Assembly: GCF_001434335.1 (NCBI RefSeq)
Contig: NZ_AZFM01000011.1
Span: 1 to 64,000, forward strand
Direction of reading: 5' to 3'
DNA length: 64,000 nt
Source of the DNA: Lactobacillus kalixensis DSM 16043
GTDB taxonomy: Bacteria; Bacillota; Bacilli; Lactobacillales; Lactobacillaceae
Under the pieces are notes generated by a model, which had not been told where the DNA came from, did no database searches, and worked only from the letters and a program-made list of their open reading frames with translations. Position 1 is the stretch's first letter. Every line of letters begins with the position of its first letter. The translations under genes and the position numbers were made by a program. Below, one piece after another: positions 56,822 to 64,000 of the stretch.

Positions 56822-58477
56822 TTAATTATCGCCATCTTTTTCAGCTTTAAAAGCGTCGTTAAGATTTGGTTTACGACGGCCAATTATCCAAACTACAAAT
56901 AATGCAATAATACCTTCGATTAGGATATATAGACCGCGTAAGGTAATCTTGCTACCACCCATGTATAAGCCGAGGATAACGGCAATTAAGATGATTGCAA
57001 TGATTGAAATCCATTGTGGTTTATCAAAAGCAACACCATACTTAATTTCACGTCTTCTAATACTTGGTAAGATTGTTCCTAATCCAACTAAAACAACAAC
57101 AGCAACGATGTTAATAATCAATTCGTACCACCAAGTACTGCTTCCTTCTGGCACATCTTGAGGGGTGATGCCCATAAGAGTAGCAATAGCTGTTACAGCA
57201 AGTAAGATAAAACCAACAGCATATGCGATTTTATCATTTTTGATGAAGACATAATCTGATGGAAACTTTTGAGAATCTCTTCTAATTCTCATGAATGAGT
57301 AAAAGATCCAGCAAGTTACACCTGGAGAAACGATTGAGTTTAAGTTTAAGAGCCAATTGAAGATATCATTCATGTCTGGAAGGAAGATACCAAGCAACAT
57401 GATAAAGGCAGATAGTGAAACAGTTAAAATGTAACCGTTAATTGGCAAACCGTTTTTGTCGGTTTTTCTCAAGAAACTTGGCATGTAACGCTTACCAGTA
57501 TCGGAGATGAGCATTCTAGTCATAGCATCAAGTAAAACAGCCAACATTGCACAGTTAAAGAAGAGTGAAGTCCAAGCCCAGATGAAGAGCAAGGTATGTC
57601 CAATTCCGTATTGTTGACCAATCATGTCAAAGACGTAGTAGGCACCGTTCATCTTCAAATCATTTGGAATATGGTAAGCATTGAAGTAGATTCCTAATGC
57701 GAATGAGCCGAAAATAGTAACAAATGCAGTTACTGCTGCAAGCATCATCATTGACTTAGGGAAGTCACGTTTAGGATCTTTCATCTTAGTTACGTATGGT
57801 GCAACTAGTTCACATCCGTTCATGGCGTAAATCAACATGGCAATTGTAGAGAAGTAGTGCCAGTCAAATTTAGGGATAATAGTTTTCCAAGTAAATGGTT
57901 GAGTTGCCATGTGTCCACCGGATTTTGCTAAACCAACGAAGGCTAAGATAACCATGACAAACTCCATAATTACCATCATTCCACCGCCAATTGTAGATAG
58001 AATTTCCATTGAATGTGAGAAACGATTCTCAACAATAATGAACACAATAAAAGTCACGAAGGTTAAAATTGCAAACATACTATTAGAAATACTATGTTGG
58101 AATTTTTCTGAACCAGTAAAGGCCCAACCAATATCAACGATGACTTCATTAGCTGAGTCAACTGCGTAAGGAATTGATGCTGCCCAGTATGTCCAAGCAG
58201 TGAAGTAACCAAGAAATTCTCCGTCAGTACCACGTACCCATGAAGATAGACCACCACCTTCTGAATTGAAGACAGATCCTAATTGACCTACCATCAATGA
58301 GTAAGGTAAAACATAAAATACACACATTAGAATCCAGGAGAAGACAACTGACATTCCTTGGTTTTGGAAGTTGTACATGATATCATCTATTCCGATAACT
58401 GTACATAAAGCCATTAAGAACATAGTCTGCCAGGAGATATACTTCTTATCTGGATTTAAATCTTTAATTTCGTCCAC
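56822..58477 (-). CDS. APC-superfamily amino-acid permease/antiporter
   Basis: 551-aa transporter with about 12-14 helices. WQTMFLMALCTVIGIDDIMYN, EGGGLSSWVRGTDGEF and FTAWTYWAASIPY resemble the permease at 23284-24717, and the two share the GadC/YjeM-like layout. The C-terminus has two extra hydrophobic segments (WISIIAIILIAVILGLYMG; GLYILIEGIIALFVVWIIG). The substrate is unknown. GTG start after AAAGGTGATT. Its promoter carries a palindrome between -35 and -10. Confidence 0.87.
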   Translation of the reverse strand: MDEIKDLNPDKKYISWQTMFLMALCTVIGIDDIMYNFQNQGMSVVFSWILMCVFYVLPYSLMVGQLGSVFNSEGGGLSSWVRGTDGEFLGYFTAWTYWAASIPYAVDSANEVIVDIGWAFTGSEKFQHSISNSMFAILTFVTFIVFIIVENRFSHSMEILSTIGGGMMVIMEFVMVILAFVGLAKSGGHMATQPFTWKTIIPKFDWHYFSTIAMLIYAMNGCELVAPYVTKMKDPKRDFPKSMMMLAAVTAFVTIFGSFALGIYFNAYHIPNDLKMNGAYYVFDMIGQQYGIGHTLLFIWAWTSLFFNCAMLAVLLDAMTRMLISDTGKRYMPSFLRKTDKNGLPINGYILTVSLSAFIMLLGIFLPDMNDIFNWLLNLNSIVSPGVTCWIFYSFMRIRRDSQKFPSDYVFIKNDKIAYAVGFILLAVTAIATLMGITPQDVPEGSSTWWYELIINIVAVVVLVGLGTILPSIRRREIKYGVAFDKPQWISIIAIILIAVILGLYMGGSKITLRGLYILIEGIIALFVVWIIGRRKPNLNDAFKAEKDGDN

Positions 58478-58561
58478 TTTTAATAATCACCTTTCTTAAA
58501 TCCACAACATTGAAAGTGAAATTTATGCAGGTGACTTATTTTTGAATATTTCATTCATTAA

Positions 58562-58591
58562 TTAATACACTCCCTGTTAGTAACAGTTCAA
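58562..58591 (-). promoter_or_regulatory. Promoter of the second permease with internal operator
   Basis: On the minus strand TTGAAC (58591-58586), 18 nt, TATTAA (58567-58562). The spacer contains the perfect palindrome CTGTTA-C-TAACAG (58586-58574), a probable repressor site. The remaining 240-nt gap (58478-58717) also holds a poor cre-like string at 58622-58635. Confidence 0.55.
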
Positions 58592-58717
58592 TTTTACATA
58601 TAATATTTGAGAAAAACTAGGCTAAAACGCTTTCTATATCCAATATCATTTTAAACTTGATGTTTGAAGTGTAATATTTAACATTGAATAAGCAGAAACT
58701 AAAAAAGAAGTGAGCAT

Positions 58718-59236
58718 ATGAACAAATTTCATTTTACAAAAAAAGAAAAAATATATTTAATTTTAGCTTTATTAGTGCTGATTGGCTTATTCATTTCTAG
58801 CTCAATGACTTACCATGAACAGGAAATGAAACCAGGATTCATTGATACGCATTTTAAATTTGTTGAAAGAATTGTTGGCAATTGGAATATTTATTACGGT
58901 GGCCGCTGGCATAATAGTCAGATGGATGGCGGAGTAGCAGGAATGACACAGTTTGTTTTGAGAAAATTTGCCCATTTTTCTAGTTATTTCTTACTAGGGA
59001 TGTTTGGTTATTTGGGGTTAAAGCGAATTTTTCGTATTAGTTGGATAGCACCAATTGCTGCCTGGCTTGCTTCAATTGGCTTAGCAGCCTTTGATGAATA
59101 TCACCAATATTTAACTGGGGATCGTACTCCAAGTGTCCATGATGTTATTTTAGACGGTGCTGGAGCATTCTGTGGAATCATAGTTTGTTTATTAATAATT
59201 TGGATTAGAAAAGAAATTAAGAAAAAAACAGTTTAA
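58718..59236 (+). CDS. VanZ-family membrane protein
   Basis: 172-aa VanZ-like protein with about four helices. FVLRKFAHFSSYFLLGMFGYLG and DEYHQYLTGDRTPSVHDVILDGAGAFCG are the two conserved VanZ blocks. VanZ confers low-level teicoplanin resistance in enterococci, but most chromosomal homologues have unknown function. AAGAAGTGAG precedes the ATG. No terminator before yebC. Confidence 0.9.
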   Translation: MNKFHFTKKEKIYLILALLVLIGLFISSSMTYHEQEMKPGFIDTHFKFVERIVGNWNIYYGGRWHNSQMDGGVAGMTQFVLRKFAHFSSYFLLGMFGYLGLKRIFRISWIAPIAAWLASIGLAAFDEYHQYLTGDRTPSVHDVILDGAGAFCGIIVCLLIIWIRKEIKKKTV

Positions 59237-59249
59237 ATTACTGATAATA

Positions 59250-59278
59250 TTGAATTTTGTATTTCTGTGAGTTAAGAT
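59250..59278 (+). promoter_or_regulatory. yebC promoter
   Basis: TTGAAT (59250-59255), 17 nt, TAAGAT (59273-59278). Predicted start near 59285, inside the palindrome at 59280-59291. Confidence 0.55.
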
Positions 59279-59279
59279 A

Positions 59280-59291
59280 ATTAACGTTAAT
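59280..59291. promoter_or_regulatory. Perfect 12-bp palindrome at the yebC start site
   Basis: ATTAACGTTAAT lies directly over the predicted transcription start. It is a candidate operator; the regulator is unknown. Confidence 0.45.
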
Positions 59292-59319
59292 ATTATAGAA
59301 AAAAGAAAGAAGGATTCTT

Positions 59320-60048
59320 ATGTCAGGACATTCAAAATGGCACAATATTCAAGGCCGCAAGAATGCGCAAGACGCAAAAAGAGGTAAAGTCTTCCAAAAG
59401 TTATCTCGTGAAATTTATATGGCTGCAAAGAGTGGTGGTCCTGACCCTTCAGGGAATCCAGCATTGCGTTTGGTTATGGATAAGGCTCGTGCAGCTAACA
59501 TGCCAAAGGACAACATCCAACGTGCTATTAAGAAGGCTGAAGGTGGCTCAGAAGAACACTACGATGAAATTACTTACGAAGGTTACGCACCAGGTGGTGT
59601 AGCTGTTTTTGTTGAAGCATTGACTGATAACAAGAACCGTACTGCTTCAGATGTTCGTGTTGCCTTCACTCGTAACGGTGGTTCACTTGGCGCTACTGGT
59701 TCAGTTGCTTACATGTTTGACCGCAAGGGTTACATTGTAATCGACCGTTCAACTACTGATGCTGACGAAGATCAAGTTTTACTTGATGTTATGGATGCTG
59801 GTGGTGATGACTTACAAACTAGTGATGATGCTTTTGAAATCTACACTGATCCAAAGCAATTCGCTCAAGTTCGTGATGCTCTTGAAAAGGCTGGCTACAA
59901 GTTGGCTGATGCGGAATTAACTATGATTCCACAAAACACTACTCCTGTTCCAGCAGATAAGAAGGAACAATTTGAACACTTAGTTGATCAACTTGAAGAT
60001 AGTGACGATGTTCAAAATGTTTACACTGCTGCAGCAGATGAAGATTAA
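59320..60048 (+). CDS. yebC: YebC/PmpR-family protein (TACO1 family)
   Basis: 242-aa member of the YebC/TACO1 family. [43 protein letters not shown], and [15 protein letters not shown] are family hallmarks. Older work calls it a transcription regulator; recent work in several bacteria and mitochondria points to relief of ribosome stalling on proline stretches. AGAAGG precedes the ATG. Its favoured codons suggest good expression. A terminator follows. Confidence 0.96.
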   Translation: MSGHSKWHNIQGRKNAQDAKRGKVFQKLSREIYMAAKSGGPDPSGNPALRLVMDKARAANMPKDNIQRAIKKAEGGSEEHYDEITYEGYAPGGVAVFVEALTDNKNRTASDVRVAFTRNGGSLGATGSVAYMFDRKGYIVIDRSTTDADEDQVLLDVMDAGGDDLQTSDDAFEIYTDPKQFAQVRDALEKAGYKLADAELTMIPQNTTPVPADKKEQFEHLVDQLEDSDDVQNVYTAAADED

Positions 60049-60063
60049 TTTTTGAAATTAATA

Positions 60064-60102
60064 AAAGGACTATCTTGTTTCATTGCAAGATGGTCTTTTT
60101 TC
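60064..60102 (+). terminator. Terminator after yebC
   Basis: GACTATCTTG (60068-60077) pairs with CAAGATGGTC (60086-60095) over 10 bp with one wobble, followed by six T. It ends only about 15 nt before the coaBC start. Confidence 0.85.
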
Positions 60103-60116
60103 TTAAGGTGATTATG

Positions 60117-61313
60117 ATGACACGAATTGCAGTTTATCTTAGTGGCGGTATCGCGGATTACAAGGCGGTAGAAGTAGTTAGAAATTTACAAAAAATGGGT
60201 CATGAAGTCAGGGTGGGAATGACAAAAAATGCTGAGGCGTTCGTGGGTAAGCAAACCTTAGCGGCCTTAACTAAACACCCTGTATTAGATGATTTATGGG
60301 CTGAAGAAGTTATTCATAAGATTAGTCATATTGAACTTGCTGATTGGAGCGAATTGGCTTTGGTAGTTCCAGCAACTGCAAATATTATTGCTAAACTTGC
60401 AAATGGAATTGCTGATGATGCGGTTTCGACTACCCTTTTAGCAACATCCAGTCCGATTATGGTAGTTCCAGCAATGAATACTCATATGTGGGAAAAAGCC
60501 GCAACTCAGCGTAATTTGCATAATTTAGAGCAAGACGGAATCTTAGTGATGGAACCGGCAACCGGACGATTAGCGGAAGGATATAGCGGCAAAGGTAGAA
60601 TGCCTGAACCTGATGAAATTTCTTCCTGGATGGCAGATTTTTTAAATAAAGAGGATATCCTGAAAGGAAAGAAAATTATTGTGACAGCTGGTGGTACGAT
60701 TGAAGCGATTGATCCAGTTCGTTATATTGGCAACCGCTCTAGTGGCAAAATGGGAATTGCAATTGCTCAAGAGGCAGCTAAATGTGGTGCCGAAGTCAGT
60801 TTGCTAGTTGGCAACATTACTGCTGCTTTGCCAACAGATCCACATATTAAGATTTATCAAACCAAGTCAGCGCGTGAAATGCTGGCTAAGCTTCAAGAAA
60901 TTTTTCCACAAAACGACGGCTTAGTAATGGCTGCGGCTGTCGCAGATTATCATCCAAAAGAATACGTTGACCACAAGATAAAAAAGAATCAGGCTAGCGA
61001 TAATTTAACGATTGAACTTGAAGAGAATCCAGATATTTTAAAAACTATTGCTCAAACAAAACGATCAGATCAAATTGTGGTAGGATTTGCTGCAGAAACA
61101 AATGATTTACTTGAAAATGCTCATCGAAAATTAGAAAAAAAGCATGCTGATTTTATTGTTGCTAATGACGTTTCAAAAAATGTTTTCGGTAGTGATGAAG
61201 ACCAAGTGACGATTTTGAGTAAGAATCGTGAAAATGACGTTTGGCCACTGATGACTAAGAAAAAAGTGGCAGAAAAAATAGTCCAATTAATTGCTGATCA
61301 TCTAACAAAATAA
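60117..61313 (+). CDS. coaBC: Bifunctional phosphopantothenoylcysteine decarboxylase / phosphopantothenate-cysteine ligase
   Basis: Two consecutive steps of coenzyme A synthesis. The CoaC flavoprotein half has YLSGGIADYKAVEV, the PATANIIAKLANGIADD stretch and PAMNTHMWEKAATQRN; the CoaB half has VTAGGTIEAIDPVRYIGNRSSGKMG and AAVADYHPK. 398 aa is typical. ATG 60117 follows AAGGTG; the adjacent ATG 60114 is possible, while the in-frame start at 60075 lies inside the terminator. No room for a normal promoter between terminator and start. Confidence 0.95.
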   Translation: MTRIAVYLSGGIADYKAVEVVRNLQKMGHEVRVGMTKNAEAFVGKQTLAALTKHPVLDDLWAEEVIHKISHIELADWSELALVVPATANIIAKLANGIADDAVSTTLLATSSPIMVVPAMNTHMWEKAATQRNLHNLEQDGILVMEPATGRLAEGYSGKGRMPEPDEISSWMADFLNKEDILKGKKIIVTAGGTIEAIDPVRYIGNRSSGKMGIAIAQEAAKCGAEVSLLVGNITAALPTDPHIKIYQTKSAREMLAKLQEIFPQNDGLVMAAAVADYHPKEYVDHKIKKNQASDNLTIELEENPDILKTIAQTKRSDQIVVGFAAETNDLLENAHRKLEKKHADFIVANDVSKNVFGSDEDQVTILSKNRENDVWPLMTKKKVAEKIVQLIADHLTK

Positions 61314-61316
61314 ACT

Positions 61317-61354
61317 AAAAATTCCTCAGTTTTTGATAGCTGAGGAATTTTTTT
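61317..61354 (+). terminator. Terminator of coaBC
   Basis: AAATTCCTCAG pairs with CTGAGGAATTT around a 10-nt loop, followed by seven T. Confidence 0.93.
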
Positions 61355-61393
61355 GCACTTTTTTTATTTTTCAAAAAATTTTTGGGCCTTTTT

Positions 61394-61401
61394 TGCGAAT
61401 T
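61394..61401 (+). promoter_or_regulatory. ComX/cin-box-like element of comG
   Basis: TGCGAATT matches 6 of 8 bases of the streptococcal competence-sigma box TACGAATA and lies about 40 nt upstream of the comGA start. Whether the sigma factor of this genus reads the same box is inference. Confidence 0.35.
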
Positions 61402-61452
61402 TAATATATAGAGGGTAAAAAAGGAGGTTTTATTATAGAAACAAAGGAAAAG

Positions 61453-62409
61453 GTGGCACAGATTATTGAAGATGCCATTAAGGTGCAAGCAAGCGACATC
61501 TTCTTGATGCCGAAAAGAGAAGGATATCTCTTAAGCTATCGGCAAATTGAGGGCTTGAGAGAAAAAGAAAGATTAAGTTTAAAGCAGGGGAAGGAACTGA
61601 TTAACTTCTTCAAATATGCGGCGCAGATGGATATTTCTGAGCATAGAAGACCTCAGGTTGGCGCCATGACATACTCTTTTGAAGATGCGGAATATTATTT
61701 GCGTTTTTCTAGCCTTGGGGATTTTGATGATCAAGAATCTTTAGTCATTCGCGTGATTTATAAAGTGAACCAAAGTCAATATTTTCTTCCAGATCAATTA
61801 GCGGAATTAAAAGAACTAGCAAAAAGACGAGGATTAATTATTTCAAGTGGTCCAACTGGATCAGGCAAAACTACGACAATGTATGAACTTGCTAAGCAGA
61901 TTGGTCAAGGAAAAGTTGTGATGACAATTGAAGATCCTGTTGAAATTCATGAAAGTAGCTTCTTACAAGCTCAAGTCAATAATGAAGCTGGGATTGACTA
62001 TGTCAGTTTGCTTAAAGCGGCATTGCGGCATCGACCGGATATTTTGATCATTGGAGAAATTCGTGATCAGGGAACTGCCAGACTTGCAGTTGATGCAGCT
62101 TTAAGTGGACACCTAGTTTTTGCGACATTCCATGCAAAAAGTACTTTACAGACGATCTCACGTTTAGAAGGGCTTGGTATCACTAATGATGAATTAGCAA
62201 ACTGTCTAACGGCAGTATCTTATCAGCGCTTGATTTCAAGTAGACAAGGACTTTCATGCTTACTTGATGTGGCTAGTAAAGAAATTTTGCAAAAAAGTAT
62301 TAGTGCTAAGACGCGAGCGGATTTTGTATCATGGCAAGCTAATTTAGAAGAATTAAGAAAAAGAGGTGAAATCGACGATGCAGCTTACTTGGACTTCCAA
62401 GCCGGATAA
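61453..62409 (+). CDS. comGA: Competence type II/IV secretion ATPase ComGA
   Basis: PilT/GspE-type ATPase that powers the competence pseudopilus, at the inner face of the membrane. Walker A SSGPTGSGKTTTMYEL, the Asp box TIEDPVEIHE, Walker B ILIIGEIRD and the His box HLVFATFHAKS are intact. Length (318 aa from GTG) is slightly short. A perfect AAGGAGG at 61421-61427 points to an earlier non-standard start, ATT 61432 or ATA 61435, in frame and adding 6-7 residues (IIETKEK). GTG 61453 has its own weaker AAAGGA. First gene of comG; overlaps comGB by 32 nt. Confidence 0.93.
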   Translation: MAQIIEDAIKVQASDIFLMPKREGYLLSYRQIEGLREKERLSLKQGKELINFFKYAAQMDISEHRRPQVGAMTYSFEDAEYYLRFSSLGDFDDQESLVIRVIYKVNQSQYFLPDQLAELKELAKRRGLIISSGPTGSGKTTTMYELAKQIGQGKVVMTIEDPVEIHESSFLQAQVNNEAGIDYVSLLKAALRHRPDILIIGEIRDQGTARLAVDAALSGHLVFATFHAKSTLQTISRLEGLGITNDELANCLTAVSYQRLISSRQGLSCLLDVASKEILQKSISAKTRADFVSWQANLEELRKRGEIDDAAYLDFQAG

Positions 62410-63379
62410 GTTAAACAGTGAAGAACAGTTAGAATTCCTTGATTATCTGAAGAGCAGTTTAGAAAATGGTTTTTCTTTAAATAATAGTGTGGAATTAATG
62501 CCAGCGCTTTGGCCCAAGAAGAAAGATTTAATGATTAAACTTGATCAAGAAATGAAAGCTGGTGGAGATTTTTCAAAAGAGTTATTAAGTCTCGGTTTTT
62601 CAAAAACTATTTCAACCCAAATTAATCTTGCTCTGCAGCAAGGATCATTAGTTGAATGTTTGCGGCAATTAACGATTTTGAATCGGCTAAAAAATGAACA
62701 AATCAAAAAATTACAGGCAGAATTAGCGTATCCCTTTGTCTTGGCGGGGATGATGGTGCTGCTATTGGTCTTCATGCAAAGTTTTGTTTCAATGCAGTTC
62801 AGTGATAGCCATGAATATACCGGTGATATTTTACTTAGTTTGTTAATTGTCTTCGTCATTGGCGTTAGTTATTATTTTGCAAGAATCGTCAAACTATTAG
62901 CTAAGCAAGACTACGAATCGATGAAAAAATTGAGTAAATATTGGTTCATTGGCAAAGTGGTTCAGACATATGTGAGCTATTTAATCATTTATGATATTGG
63001 ATTGCTGCTTTCTAGTGGCTTTTCATTGCAAAAGATGTGTGATTATGCAGCTAGCCAGGAAAATGGCTCTTTGCAGCAATATTTGGGTGTTAAAATCGGT
63101 GAAAAATTAGCTTTAGGAAATAGTTTAGAAGAAATTATCAAAGAAGAGGAGTTTTTGCCTGATACGTTGTTGATTTTACTGAAAACTGGATCAAAACGAG
63201 AAAATCTCAGTAAACGCTGCTTAATTCTAGGAAATAATTTGTTTACTGAGCTAACAAGAAAAATTGAAAAAATGGTTGTTAACGTGCAACCAGTGTGTTT
63301 TGTGTTATTAGGTTTATGCATTATTGGGATGTATTTGAAACTGCTTTTGCCAATGTATTCAATAATGCAGGGAATTTAG
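62378..63379 (+). CDS. comGB: Competence pseudopilus membrane platform ComGB
   Basis: 333-aa GspF/PilC-type inner-membrane platform protein: two GspF cytoplasmic modules separated by hydrophobic segments (FVLAGMMVLLLVFMQSFV, ILLSLLIVFVIGVSYYF, CFVLLGLCIIGMYLKLLLPMY). ATG 62378 is chosen because AGAGGTG is spaced correctly; GTG 62366 is in frame but covered by that site. The start lies inside comGA. Confidence 0.92.
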   Translation: MQLTWTSKPDKLNSEEQLEFLDYLKSSLENGFSLNNSVELMPALWPKKKDLMIKLDQEMKAGGDFSKELLSLGFSKTISTQINLALQQGSLVECLRQLTILNRLKNEQIKKLQAELAYPFVLAGMMVLLLVFMQSFVSMQFSDSHEYTGDILLSLLIVFVIGVSYYFARIVKLLAKQDYESMKKLSKYWFIGKVVQTYVSYLIIYDIGLLLSSGFSLQKMCDYAASQENGSLQQYLGVKIGEKLALGNSLEEIIKEEEFLPDTLLILLKTGSKRENLSKRCLILGNNLFTELTRKIEKMVVNVQPVCFVLLGLCIIGMYLKLLLPMYSIMQGI

Positions 63380-63390
63380 GAGGAAAAAGA

Positions 63391-63753
63391 ATGAAGAAGA
63401 ACTTAATTGATTTATTAAAAAAGAATCGCAAGCAAAAGGGATTTACTTTGATTGAAATGGTAATTGTTATTGCTATTGTTGTTATGCTCTTGGTGATTAT
63501 TGCGCCTAACTTGGTTCAGCAAAAGCAACGCGCACAAACTAAGACTGACGAAGCTTTTAGAACCACTTTGCAAACGCAGGTTGAACTATATAATGACGAA
63601 CACCCTTCGAAGAAGTTAACAAGTAGTTTAGAAGACCTAGCTACTGCAAAAGACAGCCAAGGTGATTCGTATTTGTCAGAAGATCAAAAAAAGAAACTAT
63701 CAAAATATCGACTGGAAAACGGAAAAGTTGTTTTGATCAATGAAAAGAAGTAG
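63391..63753 (+). CDS. comGC: Major competence pseudopilin ComGC
   Basis: 120-aa prepilin with the type IV cleavage/methylation signal QKGFTLIEMVIVIAIV (cleavage between G and F by ComC peptidase) after a basic leader, then a charged C-terminal domain. It forms the pilus that binds DNA. GGAGGAAAAAG precedes the ATG, 11 nt after comGB. An in-frame upstream start within comGB was rejected. Overlaps comGD by 14 nt. Confidence 0.95.
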   Translation: MKKNLIDLLKKNRKQKGFTLIEMVIVIAIVVMLLVIIAPNLVQQKQRAQTKTDEAFRTTLQTQVELYNDEHPSKKLTSSLEDLATAKDSQGDSYLSEDQKKKLSKYRLENGKVVLINEKK

Positions 63754-64000
63754 AGGATTTACGATTTTAGAAGCATTAATCACGCTTACAATCGTATGTT
63801 TAATTATGGTAATTGGAACTCTGCAATTAAAAGAATATCAAACCAAAATTATTTTTTATAATTCGATTGAACGCTTTAACGCAGCATTAGAACAGGCAAG
63901 CAGAGTGGCAACGATTCGAAAAGAAAAAATTGATATTGAATATTTTAGCGAGTCACATCTAATGTATCTTGAAGGTGAAAAAGGCTATTATCGCAAGATA
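63740..64000 (+). CDS. comGD: Minor competence pseudopilin ComGD (partial, 3' end outside window)
   Basis: First 87 codons of a prepilin: MKRSRGFTILEALITLTIV is the class III signal with the G/F cleavage site, followed by an amphipathic helix and a beta-rich start of the globular head. The ATG lies inside the end of comGC, without a strong ribosome site of its own, so translation is coupled. The reading frame is open to the window edge. Assigned as comGD by position and prepilin motif. Confidence 0.88.
   Translation, partial: MKRSRGFTILEALITLTIVCLIMVIGTLQLKEYQTKIIFYNSIERFNAALEQASRVATIRKEKIDIEYFSESHLMYLEGEKGYYRKI

Noticed and set aside
58622-58635. cre-like string near the second permease and VanZ
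   Set aside because: Three mismatches at the outer positions, and it is not placed over a convincing promoter element.

Overview
The window is chromosomal DNA from a low-GC Gram-positive bacterium, almost certainly a Lactobacillus of the acidophilus/crispatus/amylovorus group. This rests on the glgBCDAP-amy-pgm glycogen operon followed by uvrBA, rapZ-yvcK-whiA, clpP, a secreted SH3b/GW-type protein and cggR-gap-pgk-tpiA, on strong AGGAGG ribosome sites, and on AT-rich intergenic DNA. The order is from memory of that group; no database search was run. I see no IS element, prophage, CRISPR array or rRNA. It looks like well-kept core genome with a few accessory modules (mannitol uptake, fluoride export, competence pilus).

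Layout. 1-11.8 kb: one glycogen operon that makes (GlgC, GlgD, GlgA, GlgB), breaks down (GlgP, a GH13 amylase) and interconverts (phosphoglucomutase) glycogen, behind a strong promoter at 43-72. 11.8-20.3 kb: uvrBA repair genes with an SOS-box-like dyad, a small membrane protein, and rapZ-yvcK-whiA. 20.3-25 kb: clpP under a near-perfect CIRCE, a secreted surface protein, a Fur-family regulator, an amino-acid permease and tRNA-Arg(CCG). 25-29.4 kb: central glycolytic operon under CggR. 29.4-34.6 kb: a candidate independent small RNA, then GNAT, LURP-one-like, HAD, ung, pta-tsaE and DEDDh exonuclease genes. 34.6-44.6 kb: murB, potABCD, cdaA-cdaR-glmM and glmS (cell wall precursor supply and c-di-AMP).

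44.7-50.3 kb: mannitol regulon mtlR, mtlA, mtlF, mtlD, with cre and a perfect palindrome at the mtlA promoter. MtlA carries a second, cysteine-less IIB domain. 50.4-53.2 kb: HAD, paired crcB fluoride channels, an unknown membrane protein and a low-molecular-weight phosphatase, tightly coupled. 53.2-61.3 kb: glycerate kinase, an FMN-bind mini-protein with asparaginase, HAD with cre, a second permease, VanZ, yebC and coaBC. 61.4-64 kb: start of the comG competence pseudopilus operon, cut by the window edge inside comGD.

The common thread is carbon flux: mannitol and glycogen feed glycolysis (gap-pgk-tpiA) and acetate formation (pta), while glmM/glmS/murB drain hexose phosphate into the wall. 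Points most worth following are the RNA at 29526-29677, the tandem IIB of MtlA, the CIRCE at clpP, the uvrB leader, and several unassigned palindromes sitting on promoters.
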